NCBI GenBank assembly: GCA_016946835.1
Contig: JACVTC010000086.1
Span: 1 to 64,000 of the forward strand
Source of the DNA: Neocallimastix lanati (nom. inval.)
Lineage: Eukaryota > Neocallimastigomycota > Neocallimastigomycetes > Neocallimastigales > Neocallimastigaceae
Direction: 5' to 3'
DNA length: 64,000 nt
Positions 1 through 9,592 of the stretch are shown piece after piece (positions within the stretch are counted from its first letter, which is position 1; the number at the start of each line of letters is the position of its first letter). The translations under genes were made by a program, and so were the position numbers. Below the pieces are notes generated by a model. It ran no database searches. It worked only from the letters and a program-made list of their open reading frames with translations, and was not told the origin of the DNA.

Positions 1-273
1 TATAAAAATATTATTAATATAAATTTTCATTATTAATATAAAAAAATAAGATGTATTATTAATATTGCTAATATAAGTTTTAAAATATATAAAAATATTA
101 CTATTAATATAAGATTTAATATAAAAATATAAAGTTTAATATAATTTTTGATTTAATTTTTGATCTTTGGATTTAAAAATTTATTAAAGTACAAAAATAA
201 TAATGTACACATAATGTATTAGAAATAAATCGTAGATTTAATTAAGAATGCATTATTTAGTACATTCTTATCA
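1..273 (-). repeat. 3' LTR of element 1 (partial)
   Basis: This is the inner 273 bp of the 3' LTR, almost identical to 7258-7530. It ends in plus-strand cttatca, the complement of the LTR start TGATAAG. The adjacent internal bases 274-290, just after the pol stop, are only moderately purine-rich on the coding strand (gtcggggcatct), so the polypurine tract is short. Confidence 0.9.
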
Positions 274-291
274 AGATGCCCCGACGAAGAC

Positions 292-3200
292 TCAAGCTTC
301 TCTGTAAGCGGAGTTAAACTTTACTAAATTTTTAAAGTGAACATTCCTATCGAGTTGCTTTCCAGTCTTCTGATCGATTAGGGTTGCCGTGTTGAATTGA
401 ATTTTTAAAATTTTAAATGGTCCATTGTAATATGGTTCTAGCTTAGTGCGGCTAAAGTTTCTAACAAGAACAAGATCACCAGCCTTTAATTCTTTTCCTT
501 TTTTCATACTTATTTGTTCTTCTCGTCTTGTTGCCCAATACTTGTTAGCATTCTTCACATTTTCGCATGCTTCTCTAGTCCATTGATAATGACGAACAAA
601 TTTTTCCATTAAGATTTCATCATATGATTTACCTGCATTTTCAATTGTTCTTATGGCTATATCATAAGGCTGTTGGTCTTCTCTTCCATATACTAATTCA
701 AAACTAGAATGTCCAGTAGCTGTATTTTTGGTAGTTCGAAGTGCCCATAAAGCAGAAGGTAAAACTTCATCCCAATCTTGATTTTTCCTTCCTAATAAAC
801 GGAGTAATTTTCCAATTTCTTTATTTCGATTTTCAGTAAGGCCATTTGATTCAGGGTGGTAAGTAGCTACAAATTTAACATATACATCATAAAGATCAAG
901 AAAGATTTTAGTCATATCAGAAGTGAATTGGACTCCATTATCAGTAGTAATAACTTGAGGTACACCATGTCTTGCAAAAACGTTTATTAAAAATTTAATT
1001 ATATCAGAGGAAGTTATGTTTTCAGTGGGTTCGGCTTCAACCCATTTGGTAAAGTAATCAACAGTTACTATAATATATTGATTATTATTTCTTGTTTTTG
1101 GTAACGGTCCTATAATATCTAATCCTAAATGCACAAAGGGACCCTCCACTTTAGTTGGATGGTTTTCGGTTGGTTCTGGATATGGTTGAGGACGATTTAA
1201 TTGGCATTTTTCACAATTACTAACAATTCTTTTGATATCTTTAATCATATGATTCCAATAAAAGTTTTTCTTAAGTCTTTGATATGTTTTGTAATATCCT
1301 TCGTGGCCAATATTATGAGCTTCTAAAATTAATTTAAACCTTTCATTTTCGTCCGTTATTAATTTTCTATAATTTCCATTGTCGATAAAGTAATCTTCAC
1401 CATCAATAACAGTAAACTTTTCATTAATAAATTCCTTTATAACCTTAGATAATAATTCTTCATTATTTCCATTAGTAATTTTTGTTAATAATATCTTTCT
1501 CTCTTCCTTACTTTTCATTCTTGAAAGAGCATCAGCTAACACATTCTTTTTGCCTGATTCATATTTTATATTAATTCCAAGCATACTAGCGGTTAGACAC
1601 CATCTTGTTTGCCTTGCATTCAAAGGTTCTTTATTCTTAAATAAACCAACTAATGGTTTATGATCTGTGTAAATAGTTGTAGGTAATGGATTTCCTTCAA
1701 TATAAGATTTAAATTTAGTCATACAGTAAAATAAAGCTGTTCCTTCCAAATCTGTGATACCATAATTCTTTTCAGTTTTCTTCAAACTTCTACTTATAAA
1801 GTGTATTGGATGCTCCTTACCGGTTTCTTCTTCTTTTTGTAAAAGAACTCCACCAATTCCATTATACGAAGCATCAGTTCTAATGATAAAAGGTTTGTCA
1901 AATGACGGAAATTTTAGAATAGGTGCATTGATTAATTTTTCTTTTAGGAGTTCAAAGCTTTCTTGTTGTTCTTTATTCCATTCATATTTAGTATTCTTTT
2001 TCAATAATTTACATAAAGGTGAGGTAATTTGAGCATATTTAGGGATAAAGTCACGATAATACCCTATTGCTCCTAGAAATGATCTTAATTCATGAATTGA
2101 TGAAGGGGCTTCCCACTTCTTAATAGCTGTTATTTTACTTTCCATGGGACTTAATCCTTTAGTAGTAAGTTTGTGACCTAATACATCAACTTCAGTTTGA
2201 AGAAAATGGCACTTTTCAATATTAATTTTTAACTTGTTTTCTTTAAATACTTCTAATACTTGTTTAATATGAATTAAATGTTCTTCGATACTTTTTGAAT
2301 AGATCAAAACATCATCAATAAATACATAAACAAATTCACCAATAAAAGGGAATAAAATTTTATTCATTTCTCTTTGGAAGGTTGAGGGAGCTCCAGTAAG
2401 TCCAAAAGGCATAACCTTAAATTGATAATTTCCAAACTTAGTAGTGAAAGTGGTTACTTCAACGCTTTCTTCATCCATTAAGATTTGGTGAAAACCAGAA
2501 AATAAATCAAGAGTTGTAAATATTTTAGATCCTCCGAGACTATCAAAAATTTCATCTATATATGGAACTGAATAAGAATCTTTTTCTGTCATATCATTGA
2601 CTTTTCGGTAGTCAATACACAAGCGCCACTTTCCATTGTGTTTTAGAATGAGTACTACTGGAGATGACCATTCTGAACAGGATGGTTCTATCAATCCTTT
2701 CTTAATAAGCTTTGTAAGTTCTTCTTTTAAGATATCTGATTTTAATTTAGTTAACCTATAACTTCTTAATTTTACTGGCTTTGCATTTGCTTTCAAACGG
2801 ATCTTATGTGGTGAAAGTTTAGAAGGAGTTAGTTCTTCTGTTGAAGTGGCAACTATGTCAATCATTTCTTTGAGAATTTTAATAATTTGTTCTTTATAAT
2901 CTTTATTTAAGGTACTTAAAAATTCATCACTCTCAATAAATTCCATTGGAGTTAATTCCTTTATAATTTCCTTTTCATTATTCGTTTCTTTAACTTTTCT
3001 AATAGTGCAAATTATACTTTCTTCATCATAATATTGATTATTTATTTTAGCTATTTCTTCGTATTCACTTTCTGACAAAAGTTTACATAAACTGTTTAAG
3101 GTCGGATGAATAAATAAACAATGATCGATTTGAGTTTTAAAGTTTATTAACATATCATAAAATGAGTCTTCTTTCTCAATAATTCTAAAGTCCGCATTAA

Positions 3201-4107
3201 ATTCATAATTATTAATTTTTACTGGTAATTGAACAATAATTCCTTCCGAGTATTCTTCATCTTGTGTTGCTAGTTGGATTCTTCCACGACTTTTTCCAAC
3301 TGTTTCATATTCACCAGGTAATTTATCAAAATACTGCTTAGTAACGATGCTTAGGTTACTACAAGAATCAATTAAAAGTTTTCCTAGTACTCCGTCAACA
3401 CTTGCATCAACCATTGCTAAGTCTTCTTCGGCTACCTCATTACTTTTACTTATGTAGCTATGATCATAGTTATTCACTAATAAAGTTCGTGCTATTACAT
3501 TGTCTACAGTTCCAATTATTTTAGATTTTTCTAACTTTAAACCTTGAGTTAATTGTGAACGAATTTTCGGACATGCATTCAAGAGTTGACCTATCGTAAT
3601 ACTGGATTTAAGATTATTTAAATCATCCATAATATTGTAAGGTTCTTTATTATTCATCATTTTGATATTCCTTTTTACTAACTGAGTATTTTCATTATTA
3701 GTTTCTTTAGTTTTTGTTGAAATTAATTTTTCCAAAGTATTAGTTTTATTTTGTTGATTATCTTTATTCATTTCTAGATCTTCTATTTCATTATCGATTA
3801 CAAGTATATCTTCTGATTCAACTTTTTCCTTTCCTTTTGATGAATAATTGTTGTTTTCTTCTTTACTTTCTCTTACTCTTGTCATATTTCTTAATTCCTT
3901 TTCTTTTTGTTTTTCTTTGTTAATATTTGGTTGAGTTAAAATTGATGGAAGTATTTGATTTTTATAAGCTTTATTTGGTTTATTATGTAGCTCATTTTCT
4001 TTCTTCTTTCTTAAAGCAGGAGTTGCGAAAGGACGTGGATTATCTTTTAAACTTTTATGTACTTTCTTGGAATTACTTTCTTCTTTTTCGCTGTTATTAT
4101 CATTCAT
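292..4107 (-). CDS. pol: Pol polyprotein of element 1 (PR-RT-RH-INT)
   Basis: This 1271-residue frame encodes the replication and integration enzymes. In order: an N/K/E-rich N-terminus; an aspartic protease near residue 245 with LLIDSCSN; RT with FIDD near residue 596; RNase H with RTDAS and ITDLEGTA; an integrase HHCC finger (HNIGHEG ... CEKCQ, about 935-970); a D,D-35-E core (GLDIIGPLP, TDNGVQF, ESNGLTENRNKE); and a GPF-type C-terminal module. The ATG at 4107 is only the first Met. The frame stays open upstream past the gag stop at 4290, in the -1 phase, so the real product is probably a Gag-Pol fusion made by frameshifting. Oddity: the protease triad reads D-S-C rather than D-S/T-G. No stop or frameshift is seen in the rest. 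Confidence 0.93.
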   Translation of the reverse strand: MNDNNSEKEESNSKKVHKSLKDNPRPFATPALRKKKENELHNKPNKAYKNQILPSILTQPNINKEKQKEKELRNMTRVRESKEENNNYSSKGKEKVESEDILVIDNEIEDLEMNKDNQQNKTNTLEKLISTKTKETNNENTQLVKRNIKMMNNKEPYNIMDDLNNLKSSITIGQLLNACPKIRSQLTQGLKLEKSKIIGTVDNVIARTLLVNNYDHSYISKSNEVAEEDLAMVDASVDGVLGKLLIDSCSNLSIVTKQYFDKLPGEYETVGKSRGRIQLATQDEEYSEGIIVQLPVKINNYEFNADFRIIEKEDSFYDMLINFKTQIDHCLFIHPTLNSLCKLLSESEYEEIAKINNQYYDEESIICTIRKVKETNNEKEIIKELTPMEFIESDEFLSTLNKDYKEQIIKILKEMIDIVATSTEELTPSKLSPHKIRLKANAKPVKLRSYRLTKLKSDILKEELTKLIKKGLIEPSCSEWSSPVVLILKHNGKWRLCIDYRKVNDMTEKDSYSVPYIDEIFDSLGGSKIFTTLDLFSGFHQILMDEESVEVTTFTTKFGNYQFKVMPFGLTGAPSTFQREMNKILFPFIGEFVYVFIDDVLIYSKSIEEHLIHIKQVLEVFKENKLKINIEKCHFLQTEVDVLGHKLTTKGLSPMESKITAIKKWEAPSSIHELRSFLGAIGYYRDFIPKYAQITSPLCKLLKKNTKYEWNKEQQESFELLKEKLINAPILKFPSFDKPFIIRTDASYNGIGGVLLQKEEETGKEHPIHFISRSLKKTEKNYGITDLEGTALFYCMTKFKSYIEGNPLPTTIYTDHKPLVGLFKNKEPLNARQTRWCLTASMLGINIKYESGKKNVLADALSRMKSKEERKILLTKITNGNNEELLSKVIKEFINEKFTVIDGEDYFIDNGNYRKLITDENERFKLILEAHNIGHEGYYKTYQRLKKNFYWNHMIKDIKRIVSNCEKCQLNRPQPYPEPTENHPTKVEGPFVHLGLDIIGPLPKTRNNNQYIIVTVDYFTKWVEAEPTENITSSDIIKFLINVFARHGVPQVITTDNGVQFTSDMTKIFLDLYDVYVKFVATYHPESNGLTENRNKEIGKLLRLLGRKNQDWDEVLPSALWALRTTKNTATGHSSFELVYGREDQQPYDIAIRTIENAGKSYDEILMEKFVRHYQWTREACENVKNANKYWATRREEQISMKKGKELKAGDLVLVRNFSRTKLEPYYNGPFKILKIQFNTATLIDQKTGKQLDRNVHFKNLVKFNSAYREA

Positions 4108-4268
4108 TTTTCTTTTTATAGCATTTATAATGATATCATCCTCACTATCAGGTGTGTCACTAAAATCAAATTCTTCAGATTCTTCATTAAAGGAATTATT
4201 ATCAATTGGAGTATTCTTAGTAAAAGTATTATTTTGTAAATTATTTAATGAAGCTATTGTTTTGTCAT

Positions 4269-4302
4269 TGGGAGTGCTTCTGCTCCCATTTAGAAGTTTA
4301 AA
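4269..4302 (-). promoter_or_regulatory. -1 programmed ribosomal frameshift signal, element 1
   Basis: Seen on the coding strand: heptamer TTTAAAC (4302-4296) in gag phase as T TTA AAC, then a 7-nt spacer holding the gag TAA, then a hairpin TGGGAG / CTCCCA (4288-4283 with 4274-4269) with an 8-nt loop. UUUAAAC is a canonical -1 slippery heptamer. Pol is in the -1 frame and open across this site. Element 2 has the same stem, spacer and loop lengths. Function is inferred. Confidence 0.85.
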
Positions 4303-5201
4303 GACTTTTTGGAATATATTTCTTTTTTATTTTTTTCCATAATCTTATTTAATTGAGGGCAATAGTATGAGTAATGACCTTCTTCCTTACAAAAGAAGCA
4401 AGTTTTAACAGATAAATTTCTCATTTTCTGGGTTGATTCTTCTATAATATCTTGAGGTTTCGGTTTATTATTTGTTTGACTTGTTTGGAAAGTTTCGTTT
4501 CTTCTTTTAGGATAAAGTCTTGAAGTAGTACTGTTTTGATTATTTTGATTATGCTGGGAATTATTAACATTATAGGTATTAATATTATTGTTCCTTACAG
4601 AAAGTCTATCTACTTTCTCGGCAATTTTGAAAGCTTTCTCCATACTTATATCATCTTTAAGGGATAATTTCTTCCAGGCTTCATAATTATTTTGAATAGA
4701 ATCAATATAATCTAGTACACCGATGCGCTTTCTTCTCTTTTTATCAAGTTTAGTGTACAAAGTTCTATATCTTACATTAAAGTCTTTAATCTTTTCGTTT
4801 CTTTTAATTCGCATTGCACGAAGTTCTTTAAGAAGTAAATTTTGGTCTTCTTTAATACCGTAAAAATTTTCAAGACTTGAAATGATTTTTCCAAGAGAAG
4901 GAAATTTAATATCATCATCAACATTTTCTTCTTCATCATCTTCTTCTTCTTCATCTGATGAATCATCACTTTCATCATCACTATCTTCTCCCAAATCTTC
5001 AATAACGCGTTGTACTTCACCAGAGCTGGTAAGTAAACAAGCATTAAATATTGTTTCTGGATCTGTAATACCTTGAATCTTGATCCAAAGTTTTAATTCA
5101 GTAGCCCAGGACTTAATATCTAAATTGTCCTTGCTAAGTTTCACAATATCTCTTAATTCTTTTTTCAATTCTTTAAAGCTCAAAGTTGTTTCCTTGGACA
5201 T
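4290..5201 (-). CDS. gag: Gag protein of element 1
   Basis: This 303-residue capsid/nucleocapsid protein would form the particle that packages element RNA. I chose the ATG at 5201 (MSKETTLSFKELK); the frame runs a little further up, but only from a TTG. Visible parts are a basic and helical N-terminal capsid-like region, a very acidic stretch (about residues 85-105, D/E/S only), a typical Ty3-type region (LKELRAMRIKRNEKIKDFN), and one zinc knuckle CFFCKEEGHYSYYC (CX2CX4HX4C) near the C-terminus. The frame ends at TAA 4292-4290 just after the slippery site, so most ribosomes should stop here and a minority continue into Pol. Unlike the other elements, no poly-A tract precedes this start. Confidence 0.9.
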   Translation of the reverse strand: MSKETTLSFKELKKELRDIVKLSKDNLDIKSWATELKLWIKIQGITDPETIFNACLLTSSGEVQRVIEDLGEDSDDESDDSSDEEEEDDEEENVDDDIKFPSLGKIISSLENFYGIKEDQNLLLKELRAMRIKRNEKIKDFNVRYRTLYTKLDKKRRKRIGVLDYIDSIQNNYEAWKKLSLKDDISMEKAFKIAEKVDRLSVRNNNINTYNVNNSQHNQNNQNSTTSRLYPKRRNETFQTSQTNNKPKPQDIIEESTQKMRNLSVKTCFFCKEEGHYSYYCPQLNKIMEKNKKEIYSKKSLNF

Positions 5202-5378
5202 TTTGTTTAAATATTTCTTGTTGTATATTAATGAGGTGATTAAATAAGAATAAATTTGGAAATACAACTTTAAAAATATAATTTAATAGGTAATTTAATA
5301 TCGAATCAATTTTTAAAACAATATATTTTAGTAACTTTTGAAAATAATAATTTTATTTGCTTTCTTTAGTAGATATAA

Positions 5379-5660
5379 GCTCGAAATCTTTATCGACAAC
5401 TTAGTAGAAATTATAAAGCACGAGGTTCTTTTCGACTACTTTATTAAGAATAATTTTTAAGTTCGAAATCTTTATCGACAACTCGATAGAATAATTTTTA
5501 AGTTCGAAATCTTTATCGACAACTCAATAGAATAATTTTAAGTTCGAAATCTTTATCGACAACTTAATAGAATAATTTTAAGTTCGAAATCTTTATCGAC
5601 AACTTAATAGAATATTTTTCAAGCTCGAAATCTTTATCGACCACTTGAATTTTGTAATTT
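5379..5660 (-). repeat. 40-41 bp tandem repeat in the element 1 leader
   Basis: About six units built on plus-strand ttcgaaatctttatcgacaa, separated by an AT-rich spacer (aatagaataattttaag). The first two units are diverged and the last is truncated. The array lies in the transcribed leader just upstream of gag. Element 4 has an unrelated tandem array in the same relative place. Confidence 0.85.
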
Positions 5661-5814
5661 AGTATATTTGTAGTAATAAATTTAGAAGCAAAGTTTTATT
5701 TGTTATTTTCACCTTTCAAAAATTTTTCTTTTTAAACGATAAATATTGTATTGTTATAGCTAATAAAATTATTAATTAATTATAATTATTAAATACAAAA
5801 AAAAAATAATCTTT

Positions 5815-6480
5815 ATTGTCGTACAATCTGATAGTACACACTGTCTGACGTGCAGCTTACCTAATGGTGTCATGCCACGCGTGTGCCACGATTACTATAT
5901 TCAATATAAAATATAGCAGTTCAGAGCCCACTAGCCCAATTACTATGTAGGATAAACTTAATCCGATAATCTATGTACGGAATAAAAAAAAAATTTTAAA
6001 AGTATTCAATAATATTTTTATTAACTAATAAAAATTAACTAAAAACACAATATTTTCAAAGTAAATTAAGATTCTTTTACAGGAATTATTAAACAAATAA
6101 AGTATCAGTAATAAAAAAAAAATAAAAAAAATTTAAATGGCGAAGTTAGCCAAAGTCTGATACTTTATATAATAAAGTGCCTTATAACTAGCACAAAGAA
6201 AAGTAAAAAAAATATATATAAAAAAAAACAATCTTACGCCTTCGGTGACGTAAGCTCCTTATTCGCCAGTGCTTGGAAAGTACCCGCACCTTCGTGTGTT
6301 GAAACGTTGAAGGCTGAACTATTATTACCGGGTCGGTAACCAAATACCTTCGTCTACTTTCCAATTAATCTCCAAATTAACTACTATTCAATAACCTACT
6401 ATGAATAGAGTTAATTTGTTGCTATCTGAGAATACACTGTGTATGAGCTCTATCCGCTCCTTGTTATAATTTTACAAAAT
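5815..6480 (-). other. Structured, GC-richer leader RNA region of element 1
   Basis: No open frame. Base composition is far more balanced than the surroundings and inverted repeats are frequent. Examples: CAAATTAAC (6373-6381) with GTTAATTTG (6410-6418) enclosing CTATTCA (6384-6390) with TGAATAG (6402-6408); CTTACG / CGTAAG around a C-TTCG-G loop near 6233-6254; CGTACA (5820-5825) with TGTACG (5974-5979). It lies between the primer site and gag, where packaging or translation signals would be expected. That role is inference. Confidence 0.55.
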
Positions 6481-6658
6481 TTGTTTTTTTAGAATCTTAA
6501 TTTTACTTATTTAAAAAAAAAATTTTTTTTTTTATATATATATATCAAACAAGCGCCATGGGTTAATCAAAGGATTAACGACTTACTTGTTTATCAATAT
6601 AAAATAAAAAAAAAATAAAAAAAAAATCTATGTTATTTACTATTATTTCTATTTAATT

Positions 6659-6675
6659 CCCCGATATCTCCACCA
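6659..6675 (-). other. Primer binding site, complementary to tRNA-Ala(UGC)
   Basis: Plus-strand 6659-6675 equals the last 14 nt of the tRNA-Ala gene at 12042-12113 plus the added CCA (17 of 17 bases). The element is on the minus strand, so its RNA carries the complement and can anneal this tRNA 3' end. It lies 6 nt inside the right LTR, as expected for a minus-strand primer site. Confidence 0.92.
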
Positions 6676-6681
6676 TATAAA

Positions 6682-6980
6682 TGTTAAGGTTTTAGAGAAT
6701 TAAATAAAAATAAAGTAAGGAAACACAAATTTTATTTATTTATTTATTATTTTTATTTATAAATTTATTTGATTTTATTTGATGATATTTAAAAATTAGT
6801 AGCAAAATTTACAACTATTTATATTTTTTTCAAGGCATAAAAGTTGTTCTTGCCACTAAATTACATTTTATTTATTTTTTTTTTTTTAAAAACTATTAAA
6901 TTTAAATTGATTTTTATAATTAATTATATAAAATTTAATTATAACAATATAAATAAAATACATTTATAATATTAATAAAA

Positions 6981-7034
<54 letters not shown>

Positions 7035-7530
7035 TTATTTATTTAAAAATATCTAAAATATTACTAATAAGAATTTATTTAATTGGCTATAATTTTTATT
7101 ACAATCTGTTAAAATATTCAAATAAAAATAAAAATACTATTCTAATATAAAGGTTTTTAATAAAATAAAATATTTTTCAATATAAAATAAAACATTTCGA
7201 TATAAAATTTTATAATAAAAAGTTAAAATATAATATATAAATTTTTAATTATCAATATATAAAAATATTATTAATATAAATTTTCATTATTAATATAAAA
7301 AAAATAAGATTTATTATTAATATTGCTAATATAAGTTTTAAATATATAAAAATATTACTATTAATATAAGATTTAATATAAAAATATAAAGTTTAATATA
7401 ATTTTTGATTTAATTTTTGATCTTTGGATTTAAAAATTTATTAAAGTACAAAAATAATAATGTACACATAATGTATTAGAAATAAATCGTAGATTTAATT
7501 AAGAATGCATTATTTAGTACATTCTTATCA
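6682..7530 (-). repeat. 5' LTR of element 1
   Basis: This is an 849-bp repeat starting TGTTAAGG and ending CTTATCA on the plus strand. It contains a run of about 46 T (6987-7032). It ends 13 bp before the mature 5' end of tRNA-Thr. Confidence 0.88.
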
Positions 7531-7543
7531 CTTGCAATGAAAT

Positions 7544-7615
7544 GCCTGTTTGGCTTAGTGGTAGAGCGTCGCTCTTGTAAAGCGAAGGTCGGTGGTTCGA
7601 TTCCGTCAATAGGCA
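7544..7615 (+). tRNA. tRNA-Thr (anticodon TGT)
   Basis: The 72-nt cloverleaf is complete: acceptor GCCTGTT / AATAGGC with one G-T pair, D-arm GCTT / GAGC, anticodon stem TCGCT / AGCGA around CTTGTAA, T-arm GGTGG / CCGTC, and discriminator A. No intron. A TTTTTT terminator follows at about 7617. The gene is nuclear in type, with intact A and B boxes. Element 1 ends 13 bp upstream. Confidence 0.96.
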
Positions 7616-7665
7616 TATTTTTTATTATTATTAATAAAAAAAAATAAAAATTTTAAAAATATGAA

Positions 7666-7739
7666 CACTCACGGCGAGACTTGAACCCGCAATCTTCAGA
7701 TTAGAAGTCTGACGCCCTATCCGATTAGGCTACGCAAGC
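7666..7739 (-). tRNA. tRNA-Arg (anticodon TCT)
   Basis: The 74-nt cloverleaf on the minus strand has acceptor GCTTGCG / CGTGAGT with several G-T pairs, anticodon stem TCAGA / TCTGA around CTTCTAA, T-arm GCGGG / CTCGC, and discriminator G. No intron. T-runs follow downstream. It converges with tRNA-Thr 50 bp away. A solo LTR begins 15 bp upstream of its 5' end. Confidence 0.94.
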
Positions 7740-7754
7740 TTCTACATTTTTTTT

Positions 7755-8777
7755 TGTAATAATTTAATTAAAAAATTATAATTAAATTATTAATCATTAA
7801 TATTAGCTCTAACTGCTAATATTAAAGGTTTAGAAAAGAATCATACTTACCTATGGTTCTTTCTAATTTTCGAGTTTATTATAACGAATTATAATAGACG
7901 AAACACTAGAATTGATAAAGAAAAGTTTTAATTATAAAATTTGTTTTATTAATTATTAGAAACTTTAAATGTTAAAATTATTATTATTATTATTATTATT
8001 ATATTATAATTGTTATAATAATAACTTTTGATTTCTCAAAGAGAACTCAAGAGCCTTATTTATACTTTTTTGTCAAAATAAGGTTAAAGTCAAAAGGGGT
8101 TCTAATCTTAACAAATATCTTATCTAGGAAAAGACTAGAAGAAAAACCTAGATAAGTTTTTTGATCGATATTCTATCCATATCGATCATCGCGTTAATTA
8201 AGTAAAACCGATTACTTTTAAGAAGTAATTGGAAAAACCTTAATTAACCGATTACTTAATCTAATATAATGATCGAAAATAAAAAAATAAAATAATGAAA
8301 ATTATTTCGATCATAAAATTTAAAATTTAATCTATTTAGTTCTATTTTATAGAACTTTACATAAAAAATATAAAACAATACATTAATAATAAAATACATG
8401 ATTAATACAATACAGAATACATGATAGAATACAGAATAAATGATAGAATACAGAATACATGATAGAATACAGAATACATGATAAAATACAGAATAGTGTT
8501 TTAGTTTATGATTTAATAAGTGAGAGAAAACTAAAACTAATAAATTTAATAATTAAGTGAATAATTAAATAAATTTAATATTATTTTAAATGTTTAAAAT
8601 TATTTAATTAAATAAATTTTTAATATTAAACTAAATAAAATTTTAATATATAATTAAATAAATTATTAATTATAATTAAGTGTATAAATGAAATATGAGT
8701 TAAATAAAAGTTATATTAATTATAACCTAACTAAGAAAATATAATTATTTTGTTAAAAATAATTATAGATTCTTACA
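7755..8777. mobile_element. Solo LTR, family B, upstream of tRNA-Arg
   Basis: TGTAATAATT...GATTCTTACA ends. The interior block around 8025-8260 (tcaaagagaactcaagagcc, then atcgatattctatcc) is shared with 12400-12660 and, inverted, with 24100-24290 and 24640-24920. No internal coding region is present, so this is a solo LTR. It starts 15 bp upstream of tRNA-Arg. No clear target duplication remains (ttttt / ttcac). The short tandem aatacagaatacatgatag near 8400-8495 lies inside it. Confidence 0.72.
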
Positions 8778-9533
8778 TTCACGGTACGGGGTATCACTAA
8801 ATACCTTGTATTTCCTATTAAATACTAATAATAATAATAAAATAAAAACTATTATTAAATCTTATTATTAAAATCTTTTATTAATATCAAATATAATAAA
8901 AATTACTATTAAATATTCTTATTAATTTCTTTTATCAATATTAAATATAATAAAAATTATTATTAAATATTCCTATTAATTTAAATCTTTTATTAATATC
9001 AAATATAATAAAAATTATTATTAAATATTCTTATTAAAATCTTTTATTAATATCAAATCTAATAAAAATAATTATTAAATATTTTATTAATATTAAATAT
9101 AATAAAAATTATTACTAAATATTCTTATTAAAAATTATATATAATTTAAATTATTACTAATTCTTATTTTTATATTAAGAATAATAAAAACTTATTTCAA
9201 TAAATATTTGATATAAAATACAGAATTATAAGTTTCTGTATAATATTTTCTAAACCTTTGAAATAAACTAAAAATAAAACAAAAATCAAAAATAAATTAA
9301 ATCTTTATTAAAATAAAAATGAACTAAAATACAGAAGAATTTCAATAACAAAAATGATCTAAAATACAGAAAATATCAATTCTGTATAATTCTCTCTGAA
9401 AACAATATCAAGAAGAAGCTATCGCCCGGAATGCCCTTCGTGATACAATCTCTAAATTAATTTTTATATTTCAATTTAATAAATGTTATTTTTTTTATTA
9501 AAATAATTTAAAATAATAGTTAAAAATTAAAAT

Positions 9534-9592
<59 letters not shown>

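Larger units (their letters stand above)
1..7530 (-). mobile_element. Ty3/gypsy LTR retrotransposon, element 1 (left LTR cut by window edge)
   Basis: Seen: two direct repeats (1-273 and 6682-7530) flank a gag frame (4290-5201) and a pol frame (292-4107), all minus strand. The domain order protease, reverse transcriptase, RNase H, integrase defines Ty3/gypsy. The LTR has TG...CA ends (minus-strand TGATAAG...CCTTAACA). The left copy matches the last 273 bp of the right copy except for a few substitutions and A-run length changes, so the insertion is young. A tRNA-Ala primer site lies inside the right LTR. The right LTR stops 13 bp before tRNA-Thr. The 5-bp target duplication (cttgc expected) cannot be checked because the left end is outside the window. 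Gag and Pol are open throughout, so the element could be autonomous, apart from an odd protease motif. Confidence 0.93.
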
